Source: Bacteroidales bacterium (lineage in GTDB: Bacteria > Bacteroidota > Bacteroidia > Bacteroidales > WCHB1-69). From it: a stretch of 8,671 nt of DNA. Made by a program: the position numbers and the translations under genes. Positions 1-6,505 of this stretch are shown piece by piece. The stretch is taken from NCBI GenBank assembly GCA_016285615.1, contig JAEERB010000101.1, positions 1 through 8,671 of the forward strand, given 5' to 3'. Positions within the stretch are counted from its first letter, which is position 1, and every line of letters starts with the position of its first letter. Below the pieces are notes generated by a model. It saw nothing but the letters and a program-made list of their open reading frames with translations. It had not been told where the DNA came from and made no database searches.

Positions 1-1
1 A

Positions 2-514
2 GAGAACTATGGTAAACTCTACTCATGGTACTCTACCGTTAAGGTTGCCGAAGGTGATAACAATACTCTGCCAGAAACGACCACCATCCCTGCAATAAAC
101 AACGCTACTGACGGTGTTCGTGCAACGACTGCCGAACCTACAAGCAATGTATTCGTTCAAGGTATCTGCCCCGAAGGCTGGGCTGTTCCTACTATGGAAG
201 ACTACAGCAGATTGGTTGCCAATGCTGGCGGTATCAGCAAGATCAAATCACCGAACACTGCTTACTGGTTGCCCGGTTCAGAAGGCGATAGCGAAGGTAA
301 TAGCCTCTTTGAAGCTCGCGGTGCCGGTTACTGCAACTTCGATACCCAAGAGTTCTTCAACCTGAAAGGTACCACCGGCTTCTGGTCTTGCGACTCGAAA
401 GCCAATACGAGCACTGCCAGTGTATTCAAACTCTCTTACATCTGCAACGATGCTATGCCAGAAGACAACAGCAAGACTATCGGATACAGTGTAAGATGTA
501 TCAGAAAGTACTAA
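2..514 (+). CDS. FISUMP-domain secreted/surface protein, C-terminal part (5' end outside window)
   Basis: The open frame enters from the left edge and runs 170 residues to a TAA at 512-514. The visible part looks like one FISUMP domain (Fibrobacter succinogenes major paralogous domain): an early YGKLYSWY segment (residues 3-10), GICPEGWAVPT (about 54-64), an aromatic WSCDS segment (about 128-132) and the terminal GYSVRCIRKY. It has five cysteines, which suits a disulphide-stabilised exported domain. FISUMP proteins of Bacteroidetes are usually secreted or lipid-anchored and are poorly characterised; adhesion or glycan binding is often proposed but not shown here. The protein ends directly after the domain, with no type IX secretion C-terminal domain visible. 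The start, signal peptide and any N-terminal domains lie outside the window, so anchoring and total length are unknown. The methionine at 194 is internal to the domain and is not the start. Family call is from recognised motifs; function is not established. Confidence 0.85.
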   Translation, partial: ENYGKLYSWYSTVKVAEGDNNTLPETTTIPAINNATDGVRATTAEPTSNVFVQGICPEGWAVPTMEDYSRLVANAGGISKIKSPNTAYWLPGSEGDSEGNSLFEARGAGYCNFDTQEFFNLKGTTGFWSCDSKANTSTASVFKLSYICNDAMPEDNSKTIGYSVRCIRKY

Positions 515-531
515 TCGATACACGTAATACG

Positions 532-565
532 AAAAAGGGAACTGAAATTCAGTTCCCTTTTTTTT
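532..565. terminator. Rho-independent terminator, probably bidirectional
   Basis: A perfect inverted repeat, AAAAAGGGAACTGAA (532-546) and TTCAGTTCCCTTTTT (548-562), surrounds a single central A; in RNA the innermost pairs would open to form the loop. The right arm runs into eight T (558-565). The left arm starts with five A, so the minus-strand transcript also has a stem followed by U. It lies 18 nt after the stop of the FISUMP gene and about 77 nt beyond the stop of the convergent small gene at 642-1040, so it can serve both. For the minus strand, five U is a weaker tail. Confidence 0.9.
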
Positions 566-585
566 ATTGCCTAACTCATAATGGG

Positions 586-616
586 ATTCCTACGCATGCT
601 ATAGCATGCTCGGAAT
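586..616. repeat. Dyad-symmetric intergenic element, likely a dispersed palindromic repeat
   Basis: The core GCATGCTATAGCATGC (594-609) is a perfect 16-bp palindrome. It is flanked by inverted outer arms ATTCC (586-590) and GGAAT (612-616), separated from the core by 3 and 2 unpaired bases. On the minus strand it reads GTCATTCCGAGC, then the variable hairpin, then GTAGGAATCCC. That resembles the GTCATTCCGAG...GAGGAATC type of intergenic repeat I recall from many Bacteroidetes genomes. Only one copy is in this window, so repeat status rests on that recollection. It sits between two convergent genes just beyond the terminator, a typical place for such elements. Confidence 0.6.
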
Positions 617-641
617 GACGACGCAAACAACCATATTCTAA

Positions 642-1040
642 TTATGTCATCGACATATTGAAATAATCCTCGAACAAGTCACTTTCGTACTGTTCGAGGC
701 TCTCATTCACATAATGCTTCATCAGCGCGCTGTCGGCAAATTTCGCCTTGATTTGGGGCATAATCTTATTCACCCGTACCATACGTGCCATATTAGGGTG
801 CAATACGCGCTTGAAGCCGACCATCTCGTCGAAGGCAGTCATTAGTTCGGCCTTGTCGAGCAGATTGGCGCCAAACACGTCCAGAAGTTCTTCACTGGAC
901 AGATGCTGTGCGGCCATAATGAAAGCATAGAGGCAATCAGGACAGCCGCCGCACCAAGAAACGCCCTTCAGCTGCGCCAACAACTCGTCGTGCGACAAGT
1001 TGGCAGCCAATGCATCCAAATTCATTTCAACACAATTCAT
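642..1040 (-). CDS. Small protein with CGGCPDC cysteine motif, function unknown
   Basis: An uninterrupted 132-residue frame from ATG at 1040 to TAA at 644-642. A GTG one codon upstream (1043) could also open the frame, but the ATG is the better start. It begins right after a Bacteroidetes-type promoter and a short A-rich leader with no Shine-Dalgarno sequence. The clearest feature is WCGGCPDCLYAF near residue 30, with cysteines spaced CxxCxxC; one more Cys is at residue 3. The rest is predicted mainly helical, with no signal peptide or membrane segment, so probably cytoplasmic. The Cys-rich stretch followed by an IFG/VFG-type helix and a GFKRV segment reminds me of the C-terminal part of ATP-pyrophosphatase-fold proteins of the MurL type, where C-x-x-C-x-x-C is followed by a similar helix. 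That is a weak, unverified resemblance, and the nucleotide-binding part would be missing. Metal binding or redox activity is possible. It is transcribed in the same direction as glgB, 69 nt downstream of it, probably from its own promoter. Confidence 0.7.
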   Translation of the reverse strand: MNCVEMNLDALAANLSHDELLAQLKGVSWCGGCPDCLYAFIMAAQHLSSEELLDVFGANLLDKAELMTAFDEMVGFKRVLHPNMARMVRVNKIMPQIKAKFADSALMKHYVNESLEQYESDLFEDYFNMSMT

Positions 1041-1059
1041 CACTTGTTTTTTAGTTGTG

Positions 1060-1087
1060 CAAAGGTACTAAAAAAGAAGTTGTCAAA
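1060..1087 (-). promoter_or_regulatory. Candidate Bacteroidetes sigma-ABfr promoter for the small cysteine-motif gene
   Basis: On the minus strand TACCTTTG (1067-1060) matches the Bacteroidetes -7 consensus TAnnTTTG exactly. A TTTG (1087-1084) lies 16 nt upstream as a -33 element; this spacing is somewhat short compared with the usual 17-21. It is in the gap between the glgB stop and the ATG at 1040, giving a leader of roughly 15 nt. No other gap in the window contains an exact match. Confidence 0.6.
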
Positions 1088-1109
1088 ATACCAACATTTA
1101 TGAAACCCG

Positions 1110-3092
1110 TTAGATTTGTACCAGTACCAGCGCCACGCGCGAAGGGATGTACAATTTCAGTCGGTGCGTTCCATCTTTCTCAACTGTAGAATACGCCATC
1201 TCATCGTTCACATTGCCAAAGCCGCAAAAGGCAGGCGAATCGCTGTCCAATACCGTTTTATAAGTACCTTGAGGACAGACGATTTCATAATCGGAATAAG
1301 ACTCTGTGGGATGGAAATTGAAGACCATCAAGGCGTTATTGCGCTGAACAACAAGCAGATGCCGTTCATTGTCTCTTACTAATGGAATAGCATTACCATC
1401 GAGCAAGCGGTATTTCTGCACAACATGAATCATCGCTTCGTCGAACAGATTGAGGCCATGATACTTAAGATTGGCATCATCGGCCAGACTCCATTGGCGG
1501 CGGGCATACTTGTACGACCAGCCATTGCCCTGGCGCGGGAAATCGATCCATTCGGGATGCCCAAATTCATTGCCCATAAAATTGAGGTAGCCGCCTTGCG
1601 ACAAGCCCAGCGTAACAAGACGAATCATCTTATGTAATGCCACACCCCTATCCACCGTCAAATCAGGTGTCAACGTGGACATAGAATCGTACATCTTACT
1701 ATCTATCAATCTAAATATCAAAGTTTTATCACCAACCATCGCTTGATCGTGGCTTTCCACGTAACTCACCACCTGCTCTTCGGCACGCTTGTCGGTGAGC
1801 CGGAAAAACATATCGCCAACATGCCATTGGTCGTCGCTTGACTCCTTCACAAGCTTGGTCCAATAATCGGCCACTCCCATCGACATACGATAATCAAAGC
1901 CTACCCCGCCCTTTACTACGGGAAACGCCATTCCAGGCATGCCGCTCACATCCTCTGCCACCGTTATTGCTTGCGGATTAACCTCCTTCACCAGTTGATT
2001 GGCCAAAGTAAGATAAACCAACGCATCCTCATCCACATTACCATCAAAATATTGCTTGTAATCTACAAAATCGACACCAATACCATGATTCCAGTAGCAC
2101 ATGCTGGTCACCCCGTCGAAGCGGAAGCCGTCGAAGCGGAACTCTTCCAGCCAATATTTCACATTAGATAAGAGGAACGAAAGTGTTTCCTGTTTGCCGT
2201 AATTAAAGCAACGCGAATCCCACACAGGATGGCGGCCGCGCTCTCCAGCATGAAAATAGAGATCCTCACTACCATCGAAATGGCTCAGTCCCTCCTTATC
2301 ATTGGCAACTGAATGAGAATGAACTATATCCAGAATAACGGCGATGCCTGCGTGGTGTGCCTCGTCAATCAACTCTTTCAGCTCGTCGGGCGTGCCAAAA
2401 CGGAACGACGGAGCGTAGAAATTAGCCACTTGATAGCCAAACGAGCCGTAATAGGGATGCTCCTGCACAGCCATCAACTGGATAGTGTTGTAGCCCAACT
2501 GACGAATACGGGGCAAAACGGTCTCCTTAAACGACCAATACGAGGCGATTTCCTCGTTCTGCGACGACATGCCCACATGAGCCTCATAGATCAGTGGGTG
2601 CTGCGGTCTGGAAGGTTGCGGATATTTCCATTCATAGGGCGTTTCAGGGTCCCATACTTGAGCGGCAAATATCTTGGTCTTCTCATCTTGCACCACACGT
2701 GTGGCGTGCGAGGGCAGCCGTTCATCAGCGCCATCACGCCAAACCATCCACAACTTGTACAGGTCGCAATGATGCAGAAACGACGCCGGCAACTCAATTT
2801 CCCAATCGCCGTTGCCAATGGGCTTCAGCGCATATTGCGGCTGCACCTGCCAGTAGGAAAATTCACCATATATATAAATCTGCTGCGCATGAGGTGCCTT
2901 CTCGCGGAACACCCAACCTGTGGCAGTTTTATGCAAGCCGTAGTAAAGATGATTGTTGAAACACTCTTTGAGTGGACGCTTGCCGTCGGTGAAATCCAGC
3001 GCACGCAAAATGGCACGGCGACGGCGCCCCTCCAGCTTTTGAGCGAAGGGTTTCAAATAGGAATCTAGAAGCGTCAACTCAGGTTGTGTCAT
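1110..3092 (-). CDS. glgB: 1,4-alpha-glucan (glycogen) branching enzyme, eukaryote-like GH13_8 type
   Basis: Cytoplasmic enzyme that cuts an alpha-1,4-glucan chain and rejoins it through an alpha-1,6 link, creating branches in glycogen. The 660 residues have the family order: an N-terminal CBM48-like domain (about 45-140), a GH13 TIM barrel (about 165-520) and a C-terminal beta domain. Conserved GH13 regions are clear: DIVHSH (255-260), DGFRFDGV (321-328, nucleophile Asp326), AEDVSG (379-384, acid/base Glu380) and VESHDQ (445-450, Asp449). The segments VGDKT, GNEFGHPEW and YKYARRQWSL are characteristic of the plant/animal-type enzyme rather than the E. coli type. I chose ATG 3092 because the family match begins soon after it; the upstream ATG at 3137 would add 15 unrelated residues and overlap batE. 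The start lies 11 nt after the batE stop, so co-transcription is likely. No glycogen synthase or ADP-glucose gene is in the window. No catalytic residue is missing. Confidence 0.96.
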   Translation of the reverse strand: MTQPELTLLDSYLKPFAQKLEGRRRRAILRALDFTDGKRPLKECFNNHLYYGLHKTATGWVFREKAPHAQQIYIYGEFSYWQVQPQYALKPIGNGDWEIELPASFLHHCDLYKLWMVWRDGADERLPSHATRVVQDEKTKIFAAQVWDPETPYEWKYPQPSRPQHPLIYEAHVGMSSQNEEIASYWSFKETVLPRIRQLGYNTIQLMAVQEHPYYGSFGYQVANFYAPSFRFGTPDELKELIDEAHHAGIAVILDIVHSHSVANDKEGLSHFDGSEDLYFHAGERGRHPVWDSRCFNYGKQETLSFLLSNVKYWLEEFRFDGFRFDGVTSMCYWNHGIGVDFVDYKQYFDGNVDEDALVYLTLANQLVKEVNPQAITVAEDVSGMPGMAFPVVKGGVGFDYRMSMGVADYWTKLVKESSDDQWHVGDMFFRLTDKRAEEQVVSYVESHDQAMVGDKTLIFRLIDSKMYDSMSTLTPDLTVDRGVALHKMIRLVTLGLSQGGYLNFMGNEFGHPEWIDFPRQGNGWSYKYARRQWSLADDANLKYHGLNLFDEAMIHVVQKYRLLDGNAIPLVRDNERHLLVVQRNNALMVFNFHPTESYSDYEIVCPQGTYKTVLDSDSPAFCGFGNVNDEMAYSTVEKDGTHRLKLYIPSRVALVLVQI

Positions 3093-3103
3093 AGTTTTAG
3101 CAA

Positions 3104-3874
3104 TTAAATGACCTCCACACCTTGGGCGGGCACCCAACCTTTCTCGCCATTGGGCAATTTGATCTCATACCAATCGCCCAGACGGTCGGTAACACCCACC
3201 TTCAGTCCTTCGTGAATAACAAACAGGTCGTTACCCGTGGCATTGGGCGTACTCTTGGCATTCAGCACAGGCTGCATGATAATGGCCTCAGGGAATTTCT
3301 CGTAGCGAACGGCTTCTTTGTGGGCGAAGATGATGGAGAATATCGTCATCATAAGAAAAACAATAGCAGAAGCCAAGCCCAATGAGCGAAGCCACGGCCG
3401 ACGGCCCACAAGAAGCAACACCACCGACAGAAACATTAGGGAGCAGAAAATGATGGAAAGCATGGCCCATGTATTGGATGTCACACTCTTCGAAATCGCA
3501 TTCCACCAACGAGTGATGAAGAGTTCGGGCAACACTTCGATACGGTCCACCAGCTGGCGGTTGACGAAGGCAATATTATGCTTGATGTCCTCATTGCGTG
3601 GATCAAGGCGCAGAGCGCGCTCGTACCACAAGAGGGCGTGCGACAAATCATCGGTTTTGTAATAAGCATTACCCAAATTATAATAGAGAATGCTTCCCTC
3701 ATTACCTGCATCTGCAATCTGCTGATACAGAGCCACTGCCTCGGCATAATGCTGCTCTTGGTACGCCGCATTGGCGCGCTGCATCAACTGTTGGTACGAC
3801 TCACCATAAGATGCCGTGAAGAGCATCAAACACAGCGTGAACAAACCCAATCTTTTCTTATTAAAAATATTCAT
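3104..3874 (-). CDS. batE: BatE-like aerotolerance protein (TPR, two membrane segments, SH3)
   Basis: A 256-residue envelope protein matching the BatE layout. Residues 1-24 look like a signal peptide (basic start, hydrophobic core, TASYG before the likely cleavage). About 27-107 form TPR repeats, including YNLGNAYYKTDDLSHALLWYERAL and a DPRN turn. Two membrane segments follow at about 135-157 and 164-185, separated by a short basic loop. Residues 196-256 form a bacterial SH3-like domain with DWYEIKLPNGEKGWVPA. The topology puts both TPR and SH3 domains in the periplasm. Bat proteins were named for a Bacteroides fragilis aerotolerance operon, and their molecular job is still unclear; TPR and SH3 domains suggest protein or cell-wall contacts. 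It starts 21 nt after the batD stop and ends 11 nt before glgB. The usual upstream partners MoxR, BatA, BatB and BatC are absent here. The batE assignment rests on the domain order plus the adjacent batD. Confidence 0.88.
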   Translation of the reverse strand: MNIFNKKRLGLFTLCLMLFTASYGESYQQLMQRANAAYQEQHYAEAVALYQQIADAGNEGSILYYNLGNAYYKTDDLSHALLWYERALRLDPRNEDIKHNIAFVNRQLVDRIEVLPELFITRWWNAISKSVTSNTWAMLSIIFCSLMFLSVVLLLVGRRPWLRSLGLASAIVFLMMTIFSIIFAHKEAVRYEKFPEAIIMQPVLNAKSTPNATGNDLFVIHEGLKVGVTDRLGDWYEIKLPNGEKGWVPAQGVEVI

Positions 3875-3895
3875 AACAAATTCATTATCAATAAT

Positions 3896-5743
3896 CTAAT
3901 TCTTCTTTTCGATACGAGTGATGAATTGCAGCGAGGCCTCGTACATCTCGTTCATCAGAGCTGTGCTGTCGCCAGGGGCAAATCGAGCGTACTCGCATTG
4001 GTTAAGCGTGGCAATAAAATCGCTGATGCTCTCCTCGCTCAGGTTCTTCTCTTTCAGTTTCATCTCCACAGTTTCCATCGACAGTTGAGCCAATGGGATG
4101 TGGAACTTGTCGCTCATATAGCCCCAAAGGGCGCGAGAGATTTCCACATAAAACTCCTCTTTCTTATTCTCGGCCAACAACTTACCTGCCTTCTTCAAGC
4201 GTTTTCGCGAAACCTTATTGGCTCGGCGGTCTTTCATTTGCACCACATTGCTGCGATTCTCCAGTTGCTTGCGCCAAATGAGCAAAAAAAGCACAAACAA
4301 GAGGAAGGGCAGCAACAGCAACAGCCAATACCACAACGAGCCGAAAATGCGATTGCCAGCAGGACGGAAGCCATTGTCCACCGATTTAATGAACCGAATA
4401 TCACGGTCTAAAATCTGCACATCCTTTTTGTTGGCCATAGTGGTCGAAACGCCGGCATCCCCTGCCCCTTTCTCCACTTTCAACTGATACTCATCTGTTT
4501 GCAAAGTCTTGTACTGTCCTGACGCATTATCAAAATAGACGAACTCGGCGGGCGGAATGGTAAACTCGCCAGCACTGCGCGGAATGAGGATATACTCGAA
4601 ACTACGAGAGCCCGTCACCGAATTGCCACGAGTGCTGATATTGTCGGTAACTTGAGGGTCTGTCACATCGAAATCGGGTGGAAAGTTGATATTGGGAGCC
4701 TCGATATGTTGCAGATTACCAGTTCCTTCAATGGTAACAATGAGATTGGCGGCATCGTTGGTTTTCAACTCGCTACGTGTGAGACGAGAGTCCATTTTGA
4801 AATTGCCGACCACACCACTGAAATTGTCGGGGCGACTACCTTCAGGCAACGGCTTCACATTCAGTGTAATACTATTGGAAGCCAAATTAAGGTTATAGTC
4901 CTGTGAACGTTGTCCACCACCCCAAAAGTCATCCCAGAAGTCATTGCCGCGCACCTGATAAATCACACGACCGAGAAAGTCTATCTTCATCGGCGAAACT
5001 GTCAGCGTGCCAGACTTTTGCGGGAAAAGTGCCGTCCGTCTTACTTCATATACGTTATATTTCTTGCCGTTAATCGTCTCCACCGTATGAGGAGCATCTG
5101 CATTGGGGTCGCCCAACGTATAGGACCAGAAGCCCGTCTGCGTAGGCATATCCACCTTCTCTACCCTAAAACCGCCATTGACGGATGAGCCCACATACAA
5201 CTTATGTGTAACAATCACCTGCTCACCCTGATACGGATTGGTTTTAGAGGCATAGGCCGTCGCGGAGACATCTTTCTTATCAAACGCTTGGGTGGTCTGC
5301 GTACGTGACTGCTGTCGCGAAACGCCCGTCGGGTCAGGATCGGCAGCTGACGCAGCCACCACCTTAATTGTCACGGGATTGGACTTCACCTGTTTACCGT
5401 CCACAATAAAGGTCACTGCCGGCACCGTGAAGGTACCCTCCTTGGTGGCTTGAAGCGTATAAGTATATGTATAAGATGTTGAGGATGAAACTTTTCCATT
5501 TACAATACTCGTAGAAGAAGAATAACTTTGATTGGGTCCGCCGAGCACATTGAAGGCGTTAAAATTCACAGAAGCCACCTTATCAGCTTTGGCATTCAAG
5601 GCAAACGACAGACGGAAAGCCTGATTGACAGATACTTGCGACGGCGCAGAAGCCGTGCAGGTCACTTGCGCCGATACGACAGCCGACGCCATGAGTAGCA
5701 CAAGCAACAACCCAAATTTCACACTACGGATAAGACTTCTCAT
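3896..5743 (-). CDS. batD: BatD, aerotolerance-operon membrane protein
   Basis: A 615-residue protein of the BatD family. Residues 1-25 are a signal peptide (RSLIRSVKF basic start, leucine-rich core, cleavage likely after VVSA before QVT). About 26-430 is a long periplasmic part built of beta-rich, immunoglobulin-like modules, with repeated phrases typical of the family: GTFTVPAVTF (103-112), NPYQGEQVIVTHKLYV (169-184), SGTLTVSPM (244-252) and AGEFTIPPAEF (391-401). An aromatic-acidic-glycine loop, FWDDFWGGG (269-277), is conspicuous. One strong membrane helix lies at about 469-490, followed by a basic stretch and a cytoplasmic helical domain of about 120 residues ending in KKN. BatD belongs to the Bat system with VWA proteins BatA/BatB and the TPR protein BatC; a role in envelope stress or aerotolerance is proposed, but the mechanism is unknown. 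Start ATG 5743 sits immediately before the signal peptide, 71 nt after the ung stop, with no Shine-Dalgarno and no exact promoter match in that gap. Confidence 0.93.
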   Translation of the reverse strand: MRSLIRSVKFGLLLVLLMASAVVSAQVTCTASAPSQVSVNQAFRLSFALNAKADKVASVNFNAFNVLGGPNQSYSSSTSIVNGKVSSSTSYTYTYTLQATKEGTFTVPAVTFIVDGKQVKSNPVTIKVVAASAADPDPTGVSRQQSRTQTTQAFDKKDVSATAYASKTNPYQGEQVIVTHKLYVGSSVNGGFRVEKVDMPTQTGFWSYTLGDPNADAPHTVETINGKKYNVYEVRRTALFPQKSGTLTVSPMKIDFLGRVIYQVRGNDFWDDFWGGGQRSQDYNLNLASNSITLNVKPLPEGSRPDNFSGVVGNFKMDSRLTRSELKTNDAANLIVTIEGTGNLQHIEAPNINFPPDFDVTDPQVTDNISTRGNSVTGSRSFEYILIPRSAGEFTIPPAEFVYFDNASGQYKTLQTDEYQLKVEKGAGDAGVSTTMANKKDVQILDRDIRFIKSVDNGFRPAGNRIFGSLWYWLLLLLPFLLFVLFLLIWRKQLENRSNVVQMKDRRANKVSRKRLKKAGKLLAENKKEEFYVEISRALWGYMSDKFHIPLAQLSMETVEMKLKEKNLSEESISDFIATLNQCEYARFAPGDSTALMNEMYEASLQFITRIEKKN

Positions 5744-5814
5744 GTTTTAATCAAATTAGTTAACTCTATAGAACGATACAAAGTGAAATTAATTGTTTAC
5801 TGAAAGAAAATCAA

Positions 5815-6492
5815 CTACAGCGACCAATCAACGGGTGTCAGGCCTTGGCTGACAAGCCATTGGTTAGCTTTTGAGAAATGGCGGCATCCGAAGAAACCTT
5901 TATTGGCAGCCAGTGGTGACGGGTGGGCAGCTTGCAGCGCCAAGTGCTTCGTCGTATCAATCAGCGGCAACTTGTTCTGCGCATAGCGACCCCAGAGAAG
6001 GAACACCACATGCTCCTTCTGCTGCGACACCGCACGAATGACCGCGTCGGTGAAGGTTTCCCAGCCTTGGTTCTGATGAGAGCCGGCCTCGTGGGCGCGC
6101 ACAGTGAGCGTAGCGTTGAGCAAAAGCACGCCCTGATTGGCCCATTTGCGCAGACTGCCGCTACGGGGCACAGGACAGCCAATATCATCGTGCAACTCTT
6201 TAAAGATGTTGATCAGTGATTTTGGATGAGACACACCCTCGGCCACCGAGAAGCACAATCCCTCGGCTTGCCCATCATCATGATACGGATCTTGTCCTAA
6301 AAGAACTACTTTCACCTTATCCAACGGCGTCAGATTAAACGCATTAAATATCTGATTGCCAGGAGGAAATACCTTATACTGTTGCTTTTCCTTAACCAGA
6401 AAATCCTTCAAGTGAGCGAAGTAAGGCGCATTGAACTCCTCCCAAAGCACCTGCTTCCAACTCTCTTCGATGACAGGATTGATATTTGCCAT
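5815..6492 (-). CDS. ung: Uracil-DNA glycosylase, family 1
   Basis: Cytoplasmic base excision repair enzyme that cuts uracil, from cytosine deamination or dUTP misincorporation, off the DNA backbone. The 225-residue length is normal. Signature parts are all present: the water-activating loop GQDPYH (66-71, catalytic Asp68), GLCFSV with the uracil-stacking Phe81, LLLNATLTVR with the uracil-reading Asn (126), LLWG (166-169) and the leucine-intercalation loop HPSPL (190-194, His190). I chose ATG 6492: the family sequence begins there (ANINPVIEESWK), and it leaves a 13-nt gap to the uvrA stop. The alternative ATG at 6534 would add 14 residues encoded inside the end of uvrA. Tight spacing makes co-transcription with uvrA very likely, joining nucleotide and base excision repair in one unit. 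Confidence 0.97.
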   Translation of the reverse strand: MANINPVIEESWKQVLWEEFNAPYFAHLKDFLVKEKQQYKVFPPGNQIFNAFNLTPLDKVKVVLLGQDPYHDDGQAEGLCFSVAEGVSHPKSLINIFKELHDDIGCPVPRSGSLRKWANQGVLLLNATLTVRAHEAGSHQNQGWETFTDAVIRAVSQQKEHVVFLLWGRYAQNKLPLIDTTKHLALQAAHPSPLAANKGFFGCRHFSKANQWLVSQGLTPVDWSL

Positions 6493-6505
6493 AACTGCGT
6501 GATTT

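Noticed and set aside
278..523. Minus-strand open frame of 81 codons opposite the FISUMP gene
   Set aside because: Overlaps a recognisable domain on the other strand and has no promoter or family match.
2313..3068. Long + strand open frame (251 codons) inside glgB
   Set aside because: It is fully antisense to the conserved N-terminal and barrel region of glgB, has no family resemblance or promoter, and is explained by the codon bias of the real gene.
3093..3137. N-terminal extension of GlgB from ATG 3137
   Set aside because: The extra 15 residues resemble nothing in the family and would overlap the 3' end of batE; ATG 3092 fits the family start.
3871..3885. Five-codon minus-strand mini-frame (ATG AAT TTG TTA TGA) whose stop overlaps the batE start as ATGA
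   Set aside because: Could suggest translational coupling, but such a short frame in an A/T-rich gap is expected by chance.
3578..4411. Long + strand open frame (277 codons) across batE and the end of batD
   Set aside because: Its leucine, glutamine and histidine-rich product is typical of a shadow frame; it spans two clear minus-strand genes and their gap.
5779..5786. Possible -7 element TCACTTTG upstream of batD on the minus strand
   Set aside because: One mismatch to TAnnTTTG and no TTTG at a suitable distance upstream; too weak to list as a promoter.
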